Notes: generated from the letters alone by a model not told the origin. A stretch of 13,840 nucleotides of DNA from an uncultured Microbacterium sp. (GCF_937927635.1 NZ_CALBRW010000021.1:1-13840), one strand, 5' to 3'; shown: positions 1 to 5,575, counted from the stretch's first letter. Numbers and translations are program-made.

Positions 1-37
1 CATCGCCCGCGAGATCTACTACGTCCTCACTGCTTGA
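1..37 (+). pseudogene. C-terminal tail of a transposase, possibly IS110 family (partial)
   Basis: The frame starting at base 2 reads IAREIYYVLTA followed by TGA at 35-37. Tails of the form 'AREIYxxLT' are what I associate with the C-terminus of IS110-family (DEDD, RuvC-like) transposases. Only about 11 codons lie inside the window, so the call rests on a short motif. Its position beside decayed genes and another insertion sequence fits. The gene continues off the left edge, so whether the full copy is intact cannot be judged. Confidence 0.4.
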
Positions 38-54
38 CATCCATAGGAGCATCC

Positions 55-94
55 CGCCCCCCTTCTCCCCCTTCTCCCCCCTTCTCCCCCCTTC
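55..94. repeat. Pyrimidine-rich short tandem repeat
   Basis: About four imperfect copies of a roughly 9-10 nt unit of the type CCCCTTCTC run head to tail, giving a strand of almost only C and T. It directly abuts the left arm of the hairpin at 96-179. The purine-rich stretch just right of that hairpin (about 182-207) is roughly complementary to it, so the tract may extend the inverted repeat. Confidence 0.7.
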
Positions 95-95
95 T

Positions 96-179
96 CGTCG
101 AGAGCACGACATCTCGCCGAGTGCACGGGTCCTGCGCGCGGAGAACCTGTGCGCTCGGCGAAGTCCCGTGCTCTCGACG
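96..179. repeat. Long imperfect inverted repeat (38-nt arms, 8-nt loop)
   Basis: Arms 96-133 and 142-179 align without gaps; 31 of 38 positions pair and several mismatches would be G-U in RNA. The outer 13 bp (96-108 with 167-179) are perfect and the loop is 134-141. It sits between the possible transposase tail and the ligase stub. It has no U-tract on either side, so it is not a canonical intrinsic terminator. It could be an intergenic hairpin of the ancestral ligase locus or a small mobile repeat. Confidence 0.7.
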
Positions 180-208
180 ACGAGAGGGGGTGCGGGGAGA
201 ATGGGGAG

Positions 209-316
209 ATGTACGAGATACCGGCGCCGATGCTCGCGAAGTCGGCCGCGGCCGTGCCCGACGACGCGAACAAGCCGATGCTGTACGAGCCGAAGTGGGA
301 CGGGTTCCTTCACTGA
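209..316 (+). pseudogene. ATP-dependent DNA ligase, N-terminal stub (truncated)
   Basis: ATG at 209 opens a 35-codon frame beginning MYEIPAPMLAK and reaching YEPKWDGF before diverging and stopping at TGA 314-316. The K-x-D-G core in 'EPKWDGF' is nucleotidyltransferase motif I of ATP-dependent DNA ligases, with the lysine that becomes adenylated; in LigC/LigD-type bacterial ligases an arginine normally follows (DGFR). Here homology ends right after the phenylalanine, at about base 307, where Leu-His-stop follows. A full ligase of this type has roughly 300 residues or more, so this is about a tenth of the gene and cannot be catalytic. I infer loss by insertion or deletion at about 307-309. No remainder of the gene is visible in the window. 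Confidence 0.7.
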
Positions 317-831
317 ACACCGGGACAGCAGCATCAGAAGTGATTGGCGGCCCAGGTGCTCAGCGATGTTGGCACCGAAGCAGCCGCTCTGAAGCGGACC
401 GCCGACTACGCGGTGGCCGATTTCGTGTTGTTAGCCGCGGGCACCGGCTGCGCATCTGGCCATGCCTACGAAGCCCGGAGGAACAGCAGGAACGCGACTG
501 CGGTCGCAATGAGGACCATGATGGCGGCGGGCAGACCCGCCTCGGTGCCGAAGTCGGCACCGGTCAGCCACGTCGGTGCCGCGTCCGCGGGGCTCAGGTA
601 CACCAGTTACGTCGGCTTCGCGTCGATCCCGGATACCGGGATGCCCCAGACATTGCCCAGCGCCCAGTTCCAGCCCGCCTGCATGCCGATAATGAGCCAG
701 AGCGAGTTCTGCCAGAACATGACGAACACGGCGAGCAACCCGTAACCGAGCCGGACGAGACTACAGGGGCGTCGCGGTCTGGCGCTGCCCCGACTGTGGC
801 GCTAAACACGAGTGAATTTGTCGCGCATGGT
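317..831. other. Decayed intergenic stretch between ligase stub and IS3 element
   Basis: Apart from the protease remnant (466-759, listed separately) I see no intact gene here. Long open frames on both strands are low-complexity Arg/Ser/Pro-rich products of the high GC content. A short plus-strand frame at about 756-815 reads VAVWRCPDCGAKHE then TGA; its C-x2-C zinc-ribbon look suggests a scrap of another gene that I cannot name. The region 317-465 shows nothing I recognise. Confidence 0.5.
466..759 (-). pseudogene. CPBP-family intramembrane protease, C-terminal remnant
   Basis: Read on the minus strand from 759, the frame gives two hydrophobic stretches and the segment GMQAGWNWALGNVWGIPVSG, then an in-frame TAA (607-609). 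The same frame continues with LVYLSPADAAPTWLTG, a further hydrophobic segment (AAIMVLIATAVAFLLFL) and TAG at 466-468. The H-x3-N-type motif followed by 'GxPVSG' is typical of the last conserved block of CPBP (CAAX-like) membrane metalloproteases. Here the usual His is Gln, so a catalytic residue is also missing. The premature stop, the lost N-terminal two thirds and the missing His make this a relic. The family is involved in prenyl-protein-type cleavage, bacteriocin self-immunity and related membrane functions. Confidence 0.6.
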
Positions 832-856
832 GGGCGTGAGGAACGAACTGGTGACA
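832..856. repeat. IS3 left terminal inverted repeat
   Basis: It begins GGGCGTGAGGAACGAA and ends GGTGACA. It matches the reverse complement of 2087-2111 except for a CT/TC difference in the middle. It lies at the 3' side of orfB. Confidence 0.8.
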
Positions 857-864
857 GGTTCGGT

Positions 865-1740
865 TTAGGCCGCGAGCGTGAGCGGCTCGGCTAGCTTGGC
901 TTCGAACTCGATGGGCGTCAAGCCACCGAGGGTGTCCTGGGCGCGCTGGCGGTGATACTTCCGCTCGATCCACACGACAATCGCGAGCCGGAGTTCCTGC
1001 CGGGTCCTCCACCGCTGCTGGTTGAGGACGTTCGTCTGCAGTAGCGACCAGAACGACTCCATGGCGGCGTTGTCTCCGGCGGCGCCGACGCGACCCATCG
1101 ACCCGACCATGTCATGACGGCGCAGCTCGCGGGCCATCGCCCTGCTGCGGAACTGGCTGCCCCGGTCAGCGTGCAGGATGCACCCGGCGACCTCACCGCG
1201 ACGAGAGACGGCGTTGCGGACGGCATCGACGGCGAGCTTCGCGGTCATCCGGTCGCTGATCGAGTAGCCGACGATGCGGTTGGAGAACACATCCTTGATC
1301 GCGCAGCAGTACAGCTTGCCTTCGCTCGTCCAATGCTCCGTGATATCCGTGAGCCACAGCCGGTTCGGGGCATCGGCACGGAACACCCGCTGCACGTGAT
1401 CGTCGAACACCGGCGGGCCGGCCTTCTTGCCCTTCCCACGTCGCCGGCGCTGCGCGGACGAGAGGATCCCGGCCCGCGAGCACAGCTTCCACGCCGTCCG
1501 CCGGCTCATCCGCCACCCCGCCCGACGGGCTTCGTCGGCAAGGTACCGATACCCGAACGTCGGGTCATCGTGATGCGCGTCATGCAGCGCGTTGATCCGA
1601 TACGCGCGGAGCACGTCCGCGTCCCGGACAGGGGCGCCTCTCCACCGGTAGTAGGGCTGTCTTGCGAGCTTGAGGACCCGACACGACACCGTCACGGGAA
1701 TCCCCGCTTCGGCGAGCTCAGCAACGAGCGGGTACGTCAT
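865..1740 (-). CDS. IS3-family transposase OrfB (DDE integrase core)
   Basis: 291-residue catalytic subunit that would cut and join the ends of the surrounding insertion sequence. Residues about 40-95 resemble the HTH_21-type segment preceding the core (HHDDPTFGYRYLADE...). The rve-type integrase core follows, with Asp132 (LWLTDITEHW), Asp192 (CILHADRGSQF) and Glu228 (AAMESFWSLL). The D-to-E gap of 35 residues is the DD(35)E hallmark of IS3. ATG at 1740 overlaps the orfA stop as ATGA. OrfB may thus be made by re-initiation rather than only by the -1 frameshift common in this family, although the run of A at the junction (CCCCAAAATGA) would also allow slippage. No interruption is visible. Confidence 0.9.
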   Translation of the reverse strand: MTYPLVAELAEAGIPVTVSCRVLKLARQPYYRWRGAPVRDADVLRAYRINALHDAHHDDPTFGYRYLADEARRAGWRMSRRTAWKLCSRAGILSSAQRRRRGKGKKAGPPVFDDHVQRVFRADAPNRLWLTDITEHWTSEGKLYCCAIKDVFSNRIVGYSISDRMTAKLAVDAVRNAVSRRGEVAGCILHADRGSQFRSRAMARELRRHDMVGSMGRVGAAGDNAAMESFWSLLQTNVLNQQRWRTRQELRLAIVVWIERKYHRQRAQDTLGGLTPIEFEAKLAEPLTLAA

Positions 1741-2042
1741 TTTGGGGAGCCGCCAAGGCGCAGGTTCGCCTGCGACAGATACGCCGCCGCACGGCGGAGG
1801 ACCTCGTTCTCCTGCTCCAGCAACCGGATCCGTTTCTTCAGCTCCCGAGCCTCGGCCGCGTCCGCCGCGGTCTGGCCAGGTCGATTGCCGTCTTCGACAT
1901 CGGCCTGGCGGAGCCAGTTCTGCAGGGTTGCTTCACTGATGCCGAAGTCGGTGGCGATCTGTTTGATGGTGACGCCGCTCTCGCGGCTGCGAGCGACCGC
2001 GACAACGTCCTCGCGGAACTCTCTGGGATAGGGACCGGGCAT
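1737..2042 (-). CDS. IS3-family transposase OrfA (helix-turn-helix)
   Basis: 101-residue DNA-binding subunit beginning MPGPYPREFREDVVAVARS. A helix-turn-helix at about residues 25-50 (IKQIATDFGISEATLQNWL) is followed by a leucine-rich coiled coil at about 70-90 (ARELKKRIRLLEQENEVLRR), as usual for OrfA proteins that recognise the element ends and multimerise. I chose ATG at 2042 rather than the longer frame from 2075 because a GGGGAGGA ribosome-binding site lies about 8 nt upstream and PGPYPxEFR is the usual N-terminus. The stop overlaps the orfB start. Confidence 0.9.
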   Translation of the reverse strand: MPGPYPREFREDVVAVARSRESGVTIKQIATDFGISEATLQNWLRQADVEDGNRPGQTAADAAEARELKKRIRLLEQENEVLRRAAAYLSQANLRLGGSPK

Positions 2043-2086
2043 GATGACATCCTCCCCGTTAGCGCCTCCCGGCACTAACGATCAGT

Positions 2087-2111
2087 TGTCACCGATTCGT
2101 TCCTCACGCCC
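2087..2111. repeat. IS3 right terminal inverted repeat
   Basis: Reverse complement of 832-856 apart from a two-base swap. It lies about 45 bp upstream of the orfA start, so the orfA promoter probably lies in or next to it. Confidence 0.8.
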
Positions 2112-2227
2112 GGTTGCTGAATCTGAGGTCCTAATGGCCCGACTGTCGGCTGACGAAGTTGGGGCCGTCTCGCTTTTGCACCCCGAGGTGCTACCGCTGT
2201 GGACGACGTGAGGCAGTAGATGCCGCT

Positions 2228-2785
2228 TCAGCGCATGATCTCGATGTGACTAGCTGAACCATCCCAGCGCGCCTCGAACTTCCCGTTGAGAAGCATCTTC
2301 CAGCGGATTCTCTCGTTGGGCTTCTGGAGGTACAAAATGACACCTCGCAGTCGCCACGTCGCGTGCATCAGATCCACGCAATTCTGGACGAGATCCTCGA
2401 CGCTGAGCGTCTCTGGCTCGCGGTCGAAGTCGACGTCGTGGTCACGTTCGAAGCGGAAGCGCTCGATGGACACATCAGAGTAAACGCTCATCATGTCGTG
2501 GACATTGTTGCTGCGGTGCTGGTAAGCGCCTAGCGCCTCTGTTGCTATATCGAGGCAAGCGCTGCGTGCCTCAGACGAGAACGCGGGATTCTCCGAGATC
2601 TGCCGACGAAACGCTCGGACAAGGTCGGAGAACCACCGCCTGACCGAGGGATCGAAGTTGGGGTCGAGCGTCATCAAGACCGAGCGCAGCGCGGCTTCCA
2701 TCTCGACGGCATGCCGGACGGAGACGCCGACGACCATAGTCACCTGGTCTTCAATCGGAAGCTGACGCAGGTCTTCGAGGTTCAT
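2228..2785 (-). CDS. Uncharacterised protein with HEPN-like R-x4-H motif (putative toxin/RNase)
   Basis: 185-residue protein, predicted largely helical, acidic and soluble, with no signal peptide or membrane segment. It contains YQHRSNNVHDMMS at about 88-100: Arg91, Asn93/Asn94 and His96 form R-x4-H with adjacent Asn. In HEPN-fold ribonucleases of toxin-antitoxin, Abi and CRISPR-associated systems this pattern is the active site. A helical N-terminal half (about 10-85) before the motif fits that fold, and the C-terminal third contains a long segment resembling another helix pair. ATG 2785 is the start; the ribosome-binding site is weak. It lies 64 bp downstream of the Xre regulator on the same strand, the usual antitoxin-then-toxin arrangement. 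RNase activity is inferred from one motif and context; it could equally be a non-catalytic HEPN-like protein or an unrelated helical family. Confidence 0.55.
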   Translation of the reverse strand: MNLEDLRQLPIEDQVTMVVGVSVRHAVEMEAALRSVLMTLDPNFDPSVRRWFSDLVRAFRRQISENPAFSSEARSACLDIATEALGAYQHRSNNVHDMMSVYSDVSIERFRFERDHDVDFDREPETLSVEDLVQNCVDLMHATWRLRGVILYLQKPNERIRWKMLLNGKFEARWDGSASHIEIMR

Positions 2786-2849
2786 GCCGTCAGACTATGG
2801 GCCCGCACCGTCGGAGAGCAGCAGGGGCAATGCGGGCGGCGGGGCGTCC

Positions 2850-3134
2850 CTATCGAAGCTGGAGGTCTGGATCCTCGTCAGGCAGGAGGTCGGCGAGATC
2901 TACGTTCAAGACCGACGAAAGGGCCAGGAGTGTTCGGATCGTCGGGTTCATGGGTTCGCCCGGACGCGACTCACCTTTTTCGTACTTCTGGTAGGTGTAG
3001 CGCGTCATCCGGGCTCGATAGGCGACGTCCTCCTGGGTGAGTCCCTGGGCATGGCGCGCCGCCTGGAGATTAACCCCCATTGCAGCTGCGTATGTACGCC
3101 ACCCCTCGGAGTGCTCGAATCTACGCCTAGCCAC
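2850..3134 (-). CDS. Xre/HTH_3-family transcriptional regulator (putative antitoxin)
   Basis: 94-residue protein with one Cro/C1-type helix-turn-helix (about 24-83): NLQAARHAQGLTQEDVAYRA, then TRYTYQKYEKGESRPG as recognition region, ending LADLLPDE. Start is GTG at 3134. A shorter product from Met19 is possible, but the EHSEGWRTYAAAMG segment reads like a real N-terminal helix seen in related actinobacterial regulators. An ATG at 3136 is out of frame. It is first of two genes on the minus strand, ahead of the HEPN-like protein, and nested inverted repeats lie just upstream (3142-3226), a likely operator for autoregulation. I infer that it represses its own operon and possibly neutralises the downstream protein. 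It could instead be a stand-alone regulator. Confidence 0.8.
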   Translation of the reverse strand: MARRRFEHSEGWRTYAAAMGVNLQAARHAQGLTQEDVAYRARMTRYTYQKYEKGESRPGEPMNPTIRTLLALSSVLNVDLADLLPDEDPDLQLR

Positions 3135-3141
3135 ATTTCAA

Positions 3142-3226
3142 GCCTGTCGACTGAATCCGTGCGTATGGCCTAATCGGTATGGCATAATTTCCACAGCCAT
3201 ACGAAACATTCACTCCATCGACAGGC
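3142..3226. promoter_or_regulatory. Nested inverted repeats in the divergent Xre / 133-aa gene promoter region
   Basis: Outer arms GCCTGTCGA (3142-3150) and TCGACAGGC (3218-3226) and inner arms CGTATGGC (3162-3169) and GCCATACG (3196-3203) are almost concentric around 3183. A further half-site copy, CGGTATGGC, is at 3175-3183. The region lies between the divergent starts at 3134 and 3328 and holds the only AT-richer bases nearby. It looks like a two-layer operator, plausibly for the Xre protein. No clear -35/-10 pair could be assigned. Confidence 0.5.
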
Positions 3227-3327
3227 GCCGCCACGCGTCTCGACCTGCACGTGTGCCGCTGCGCATCGGCTTCGGGTCGCCTCGATGCGTAGGTCCCGTT
3301 CAGGTCGACCCCGATTGTTGAGTAGCA

Positions 3328-3729
3328 GTGACTGATTCCCGACCGATTTGGTGGAGCACCATAGAGGTCGAGGCTCCCGAGAGCTGGCGTGACGCGTTTG
3401 AAGCACTAACGGATGACGCGACTGCGGACCGGCACGGCCTCTCCGCCGGGGTCTTCATCGCACGGTTTCGACGGCGTAACGGGCGGGGTCCCACCTTCTC
3501 AGAGCTCTTCGCCGAAGTTTTCGACGAGGAGCCTCTCCACCCGGACTGGCCGGAGGGTCTCTCGAACGCCTCTCGGGCTGCCGTCCTCCGCTCGTTCCGT
3601 CTCCATGTCGCCATTCAGTGGAAACGGCGCGGGTGGGTCGCCTGGGCCCCCGGGGTGGCGCGCAGCTTGCGAGTCGGGCGGACGTTCCGTGAGCGTTCGC
3701 GCGAGCGGCAGACTGCGAAGACGCGATGA
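3328..3729 (+). CDS. Uncharacterised 133-aa protein, first gene of a coupled trio
   Basis: No function recognised. The protein begins MTDSRPIWWSTIEVE and has a Trp-rich N-terminus, an Arg-rich stretch at about 46-50 (ARFRRRNGRGPTFSELF) and a basic C-terminus (RSLRVGRTFRERSRERQ). The central 'GPTFSELF...' followed by 'RLHVAIQWKRRGWVAW' is reminiscent of small actinobacterial DNA-binding-like hypothetical proteins with a winged-helix feel, but that is impression only. Start is GTG at 3328 without a clear ribosome-binding site. The stop overlaps the next ATG as ATGA (3726-3729), so the phosphoesterase is translationally coupled to it. The highly basic C-terminus suggests nucleic-acid contact. 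Confidence 0.65.
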   Translation: MTDSRPIWWSTIEVEAPESWRDAFEALTDDATADRHGLSAGVFIARFRRRNGRGPTFSELFAEVFDEEPLHPDWPEGLSNASRAAVLRSFRLHVAIQWKRRGWVAWAPGVARSLRVGRTFRERSRERQTAKTR

Positions 3730-4574
3730 GCGTTGGCGCCTCGCCCAAGGTCGGGCACCAGTTGAAGAGCCTCGAGTACTCGCGCGACATCGCGCTTTCG
3801 GACGAGCGCGTCGCTGTCTGCGGCGACTGGCACGGGAACATCGGCTGGGTGCGGATGCTGGCACGAGCGCTGCCTAACCTCGCATACGACGTGACGACCG
3901 TCTTGCAGCTTGGCGACTGGTGGATGGGCCCCCAGGAGACGGACCCGCTCTTCGCTGAGGCAGGCATCGAGCGCGTTCTTGTCACGCTCGGGAATCATGA
4001 GCCATGGGACCGGATCCGCCCGCTGCTCGCGGAGTATCCCGGCGCTGCGGTTCGCGTCTCCGATGTCACCTGGATTCTTCCTCGGCCAGCGCGTCTCACC
4101 ATCGGCGGCAGGACCGTTCTCTCATTCGGGGGCGCCGCCTCCGTGGACAGGCTCTGGCGCACCGAAGGCCGCGACTGGTGGCCGGACGAGGCGATCACCG
4201 ATGAGCAGGTCGCGGCGGCTATCGCCGGCGGTCCCACGGACCTGATGCTGACCCACGAGTCGCCGGCCACCACCCCCGTCGGAGCGGTGCGTGAGCTCCT
4301 GGGCACCAATCCGAATCGATTTCCCACGGCGGCCCTCGCGGATTCGGCGCAGTCACGAGCGCGAGTCAGCGAGGTGTGGGATGCCGTTCGCCCTGAGCTG
4401 TTGATGCACGGTCACATGCACACGCCAGGCGGCGGCATCGCTGAGGACGGGCGACGAGTTGTGAGCCTTGGTCGCGATGTTCAAGAAGACAATCTCGCCT
4501 TCCTCGACATGAGCACGCTGACTCTGGAAACTCCAAGCCTCCAAGAGATGCGGAACGCGGCGAGACGATGGTGA
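3726..4574 (+). CDS. Calcineurin-like metallophosphoesterase
   Basis: 282-residue cytoplasmic hydrolase with the full set of family motifs: GDWHGN (Asp34, His36), LGDWW (Asp64), GNHE (Asn90, His91), THES (His177) and GHMH (His230, His232). Together they form the two-metal (usually Mn/Fe) centre that cleaves phosphomono- or diesters. The substrate cannot be told from sequence; relatives include protein phosphatases, cyclic-nucleotide phosphodiesterases and nucleases. ATG 3726 overlaps the previous gene as ATGA, and its own end overlaps the next ATG by 7 nt, so all three products are probably made in fixed ratio. No signal peptide. A tight operon with an antitoxin-like protein suggests a role beyond housekeeping, but that is inference. 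Confidence 0.9.
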   Translation: MSVGASPKVGHQLKSLEYSRDIALSDERVAVCGDWHGNIGWVRMLARALPNLAYDVTTVLQLGDWWMGPQETDPLFAEAGIERVLVTLGNHEPWDRIRPLLAEYPGAAVRVSDVTWILPRPARLTIGGRTVLSFGGAASVDRLWRTEGRDWWPDEAITDEQVAAAIAGGPTDLMLTHESPATTPVGAVRELLGTNPNRFPTAALADSAQSRARVSEVWDAVRPELLMHGHMHTPGGGIAEDGRRVVSLGRDVQEDNLAFLDMSTLTLETPSLQEMRNAARRW

Positions 4575-4969
4575 ACTCGAAGGCCACCCGCCACACCCAC
4601 CCCTGGGCCGATATCGTCGGCTCCTGTTACACCTCGGCGTCTCTCGCACGGACTCTCGGGTGGACGGACTCAAAGGTGAACGAGGCCGCGGAGTCCATCG
4701 CCCTGCTCAGGCTGAGGACCTCCGATGGGGTCGAGCTGTACCCGGCGTTCCAGTTGTTGGACGGCAAGCCAGTGGTCGGTCTTGCTGACGTCCTCCGAAC
4801 GCTCCGCTCCGGCGCCGATGCCCCGTGGACGTGGGCTCAGTGGTTGAACACGCCACTCACCGATGACGACGGCTTCGTCCAACCGGCGAACATCGAGCGA
4901 CTCCGCGCGGGCCAACTGACCGAAGTGCTGCTTGAAGCCCGGCACGACGCGGCTGCGTGGCGCGGCTGA
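4568..4969 (+). CDS. Protein resembling MbcA/ParS/Xre antitoxins (DUF2384-like C-terminus)
   Basis: 133-residue protein. Residues about 20-55 (SCYTSASLARTLGWTDSKVNEAAES) resemble a small helix-turn-helix of the excisionase or MerR kind. After YPAFQLLDGKPV, residues about 70-130 follow the pattern of the toxin-binding domain of RES-Xre type antitoxins: L..VL..L......PWTWAQWLNTPL....G..P...L..G.......EAR. These antitoxins normally precede a RES-domain NAD-degrading toxin; none is present downstream. The partner here would be the phosphoesterase, whose gene it overlaps by 7 nt (ATG 4568; GTG 4571 is an alternative start). The family assignment is from pattern memory and should be treated as tentative. 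Confidence 0.6.
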   Translation: MVNSKATRHTHPWADIVGSCYTSASLARTLGWTDSKVNEAAESIALLRLRTSDGVELYPAFQLLDGKPVVGLADVLRTLRSGADAPWTWAQWLNTPLTDDDGFVQPANIERLRAGQLTEVLLEARHDAAAWRG

Positions 4970-5016
4970 CGCCTCGGTCTCGACTTTCCGGAGTGATTGG
5001 TGTTGCGGCACTGATC

Positions 5017-5041
5017 GTTCGGCGAGTGGTTCCCGCCGAAC
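5017..5041 (+). terminator. Hairpin after the phosphoesterase trio (possible terminator)
   Basis: Perfect 8-bp arms GTTCGGCG (5017-5024) and CGCCGAAC (5034-5041) with a 9-nt loop, 48 bp after the last stop codon of the trio. There is no following T-run, so intrinsic termination is possible but not shown. Confidence 0.4.
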
Positions 5042-5121
5042 GCCCTTAGCGGAGCATCCGTCGGCTTCCGGTCGATAACGGCATCAGCAGCCTTGAACGC
5101 CCAGCCCTCGCGCCGCGCCCC

Positions 5122-5170
5122 AATTGCGCAACGACCCGTTGCGCAATTGCGAAGCAGTCTCTCGAGAGCA
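5122..5170. repeat. Structured repeat, copy 1
   Basis: A perfect 12-bp hairpin, CAATTGCGCAAC / 5-nt loop / GTTGCGCAATTG (5122-5150). An 8-nt spacer and a palindrome, CTCTCGAGAG (about 5160-5169), follow. It has the same geometry as copies 2 and 3, with stem bases changed in compensating pairs. Confidence 0.85.
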
Positions 5171-5177
5171 GCCACCG

Positions 5178-5255
5178 TAATTCTCCAACGGAGTGTTGGA
5201 GAATTGGCTGCGGAACCTCCGGAGGTCGGCCCTCCTCTCGCTCGCCGGTGTTGCC
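5178..5255. repeat. Structured repeat, copy 2
   Basis: Hairpin AATTCTCCAAC / GGAGT / GTTGGAGAATT (5179-5205; a T-G pair extends it to 5178-5206), an 8-nt spacer, then the perfect 12-bp palindrome ACCTCCGGAGGT (5215-5226). A further 30 or so bases (to about 5255, including CGCCGGTG) align with the same position of copy 3. Confidence 0.85.
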
Positions 5256-5325
5256 CATGACGTCGCGAGCGGCACTGCAACGTGAGGAGCCTGGCCTGGC
5301 GACGCGAGAACCGACCCACGATTCC

Positions 5326-5403
5326 CAATTGTCCAACAGGCCGTTGGACAATTGACGGCGCGACCTCCGGACGAGGCCGCTCCGCTTGCACGCCGGTGCT
5401 CCC
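5326..5403. repeat. Structured repeat, copy 3
   Basis: Perfect 12-bp hairpin CAATTGTCCAAC / AGGCC / GTTGGACAATTG (5326-5354), an 8-nt spacer, then ACCTCCGGACGA (5363-5374), a degraded version of the palindrome in copy 2. Downstream bases to about 5403 align with copy 2, with CGCCGGTG conserved. Confidence 0.85.
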
Positions 5404-5406
5404 CAG

Positions 5407-5421
5407 CCCCCCCCCCCCCCC
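5407..5421. repeat. Homopolymer run of 15 C
   Basis: Uninterrupted C tract in the gene-free region, 155 bp upstream of cmtR. Such tracts vary in length by slippage and are also prone to sequencing error. It lies outside any gene and too far upstream to affect the cmtR core promoter spacing. Confidence 0.8.
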
Positions 5422-5539
5422 GCGAACGCGGCGTGGATCTGGGAGCCACGACCCGCGACGGTCGGCGGGCGGGCCCTATCGGCGGAAGCAGTATTTCTGA
5501 AGGCACAGCTCGTGAACCACTCGGGGCCGATGAGCGCGA

Positions 5540-5575
5540 GTCACATTTATACAGCTCACGCTGTATAGTCATTTC
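5540..5575 (+). promoter_or_regulatory. cmtR promoter with overlapping operator (probably leaderless)
   Basis: TATACAG (5548-5554) and CTGTATA (5561-5567) form a 7-bp inverted repeat with a 6-nt spacer, a classical ArsR/CmtR-family operator shape. The right arm overlaps TATAGT (5564-5569), which fits a -10 box. GTCACA (5540-5545) is a plausible -35 at 18-bp spacing. Transcription would then start at or next to the A of the ATG (5576), leaving no room for a ribosome-binding site. CmtR bound here would block RNA polymerase until Cd or Pb releases it. Confidence 0.65.

Larger units (their letters stand above)
832..2111 (-). mobile_element. IS3-family insertion sequence, apparently complete
   Basis: About 1.28 kb, bounded by 25-bp inverted repeats: left end 832-856 (GGGCGTGAGGAACGAA...) and right end 2087-2111 as its reverse complement, with 23 of 25 positions matching. 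Inside are orfA (helix-turn-helix) and orfB (DDE transposase), both on the minus strand. GGT precedes the left end (829-831) and follows the right end (2112-2114), consistent with the 3-bp target duplication usual in this family, although 3 bp can match by chance. If the true tips are the inner TGAGGAACG... positions, the boundaries shift by about 5 bp. Both ORFs are open, so the copy may be active. Confidence 0.85.
4970..5575. other. Gene-free 600-bp region with structured repeats
   Basis: No convincing coding frame on either strand. It contains, in order, a hairpin at 5017-5041, three copies of a structured repeat (5122-5374), a 15-C run (5407-5421) and the cmtR promoter/operator (5540-5575). 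The repeats are listed separately. Confidence 0.7.

Noticed and set aside
34..894. 286-codon open frame on the plus strand across the left region
   Set aside because: Arg/Gly/Ser-rich low-complexity product running through the hairpin, ligase stub and antisense to the protease relic; an artefact of high GC.
1737..1745. Programmed -1 frameshift making an OrfAB fusion as the only route to the transposase
   Set aside because: A run of A exists at the junction, but OrfB has its own ATG in an ATGA overlap, so the frameshift is possible but not needed.
5122..5354. Tandem intrinsic terminators
   Set aside because: No T-run follows any hairpin and the second palindrome and fixed 8-nt spacer are not explained by termination.
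5122..5403. CRISPR array
   Set aside because: Only three units with uneven spacing (56 and 148 bp) and repeats that vary in sequence; no cas genes in the window.
5122..5403. Integron attC sites
   Set aside because: No tyrosine integrase, no cassette ORFs between the repeats, and no attC core-site consensus that I can see.
4970..5575. RES-domain toxin expected after the MbcA-like protein
   Set aside because: The region after the third gene has no open frame with RES motifs on either strand.
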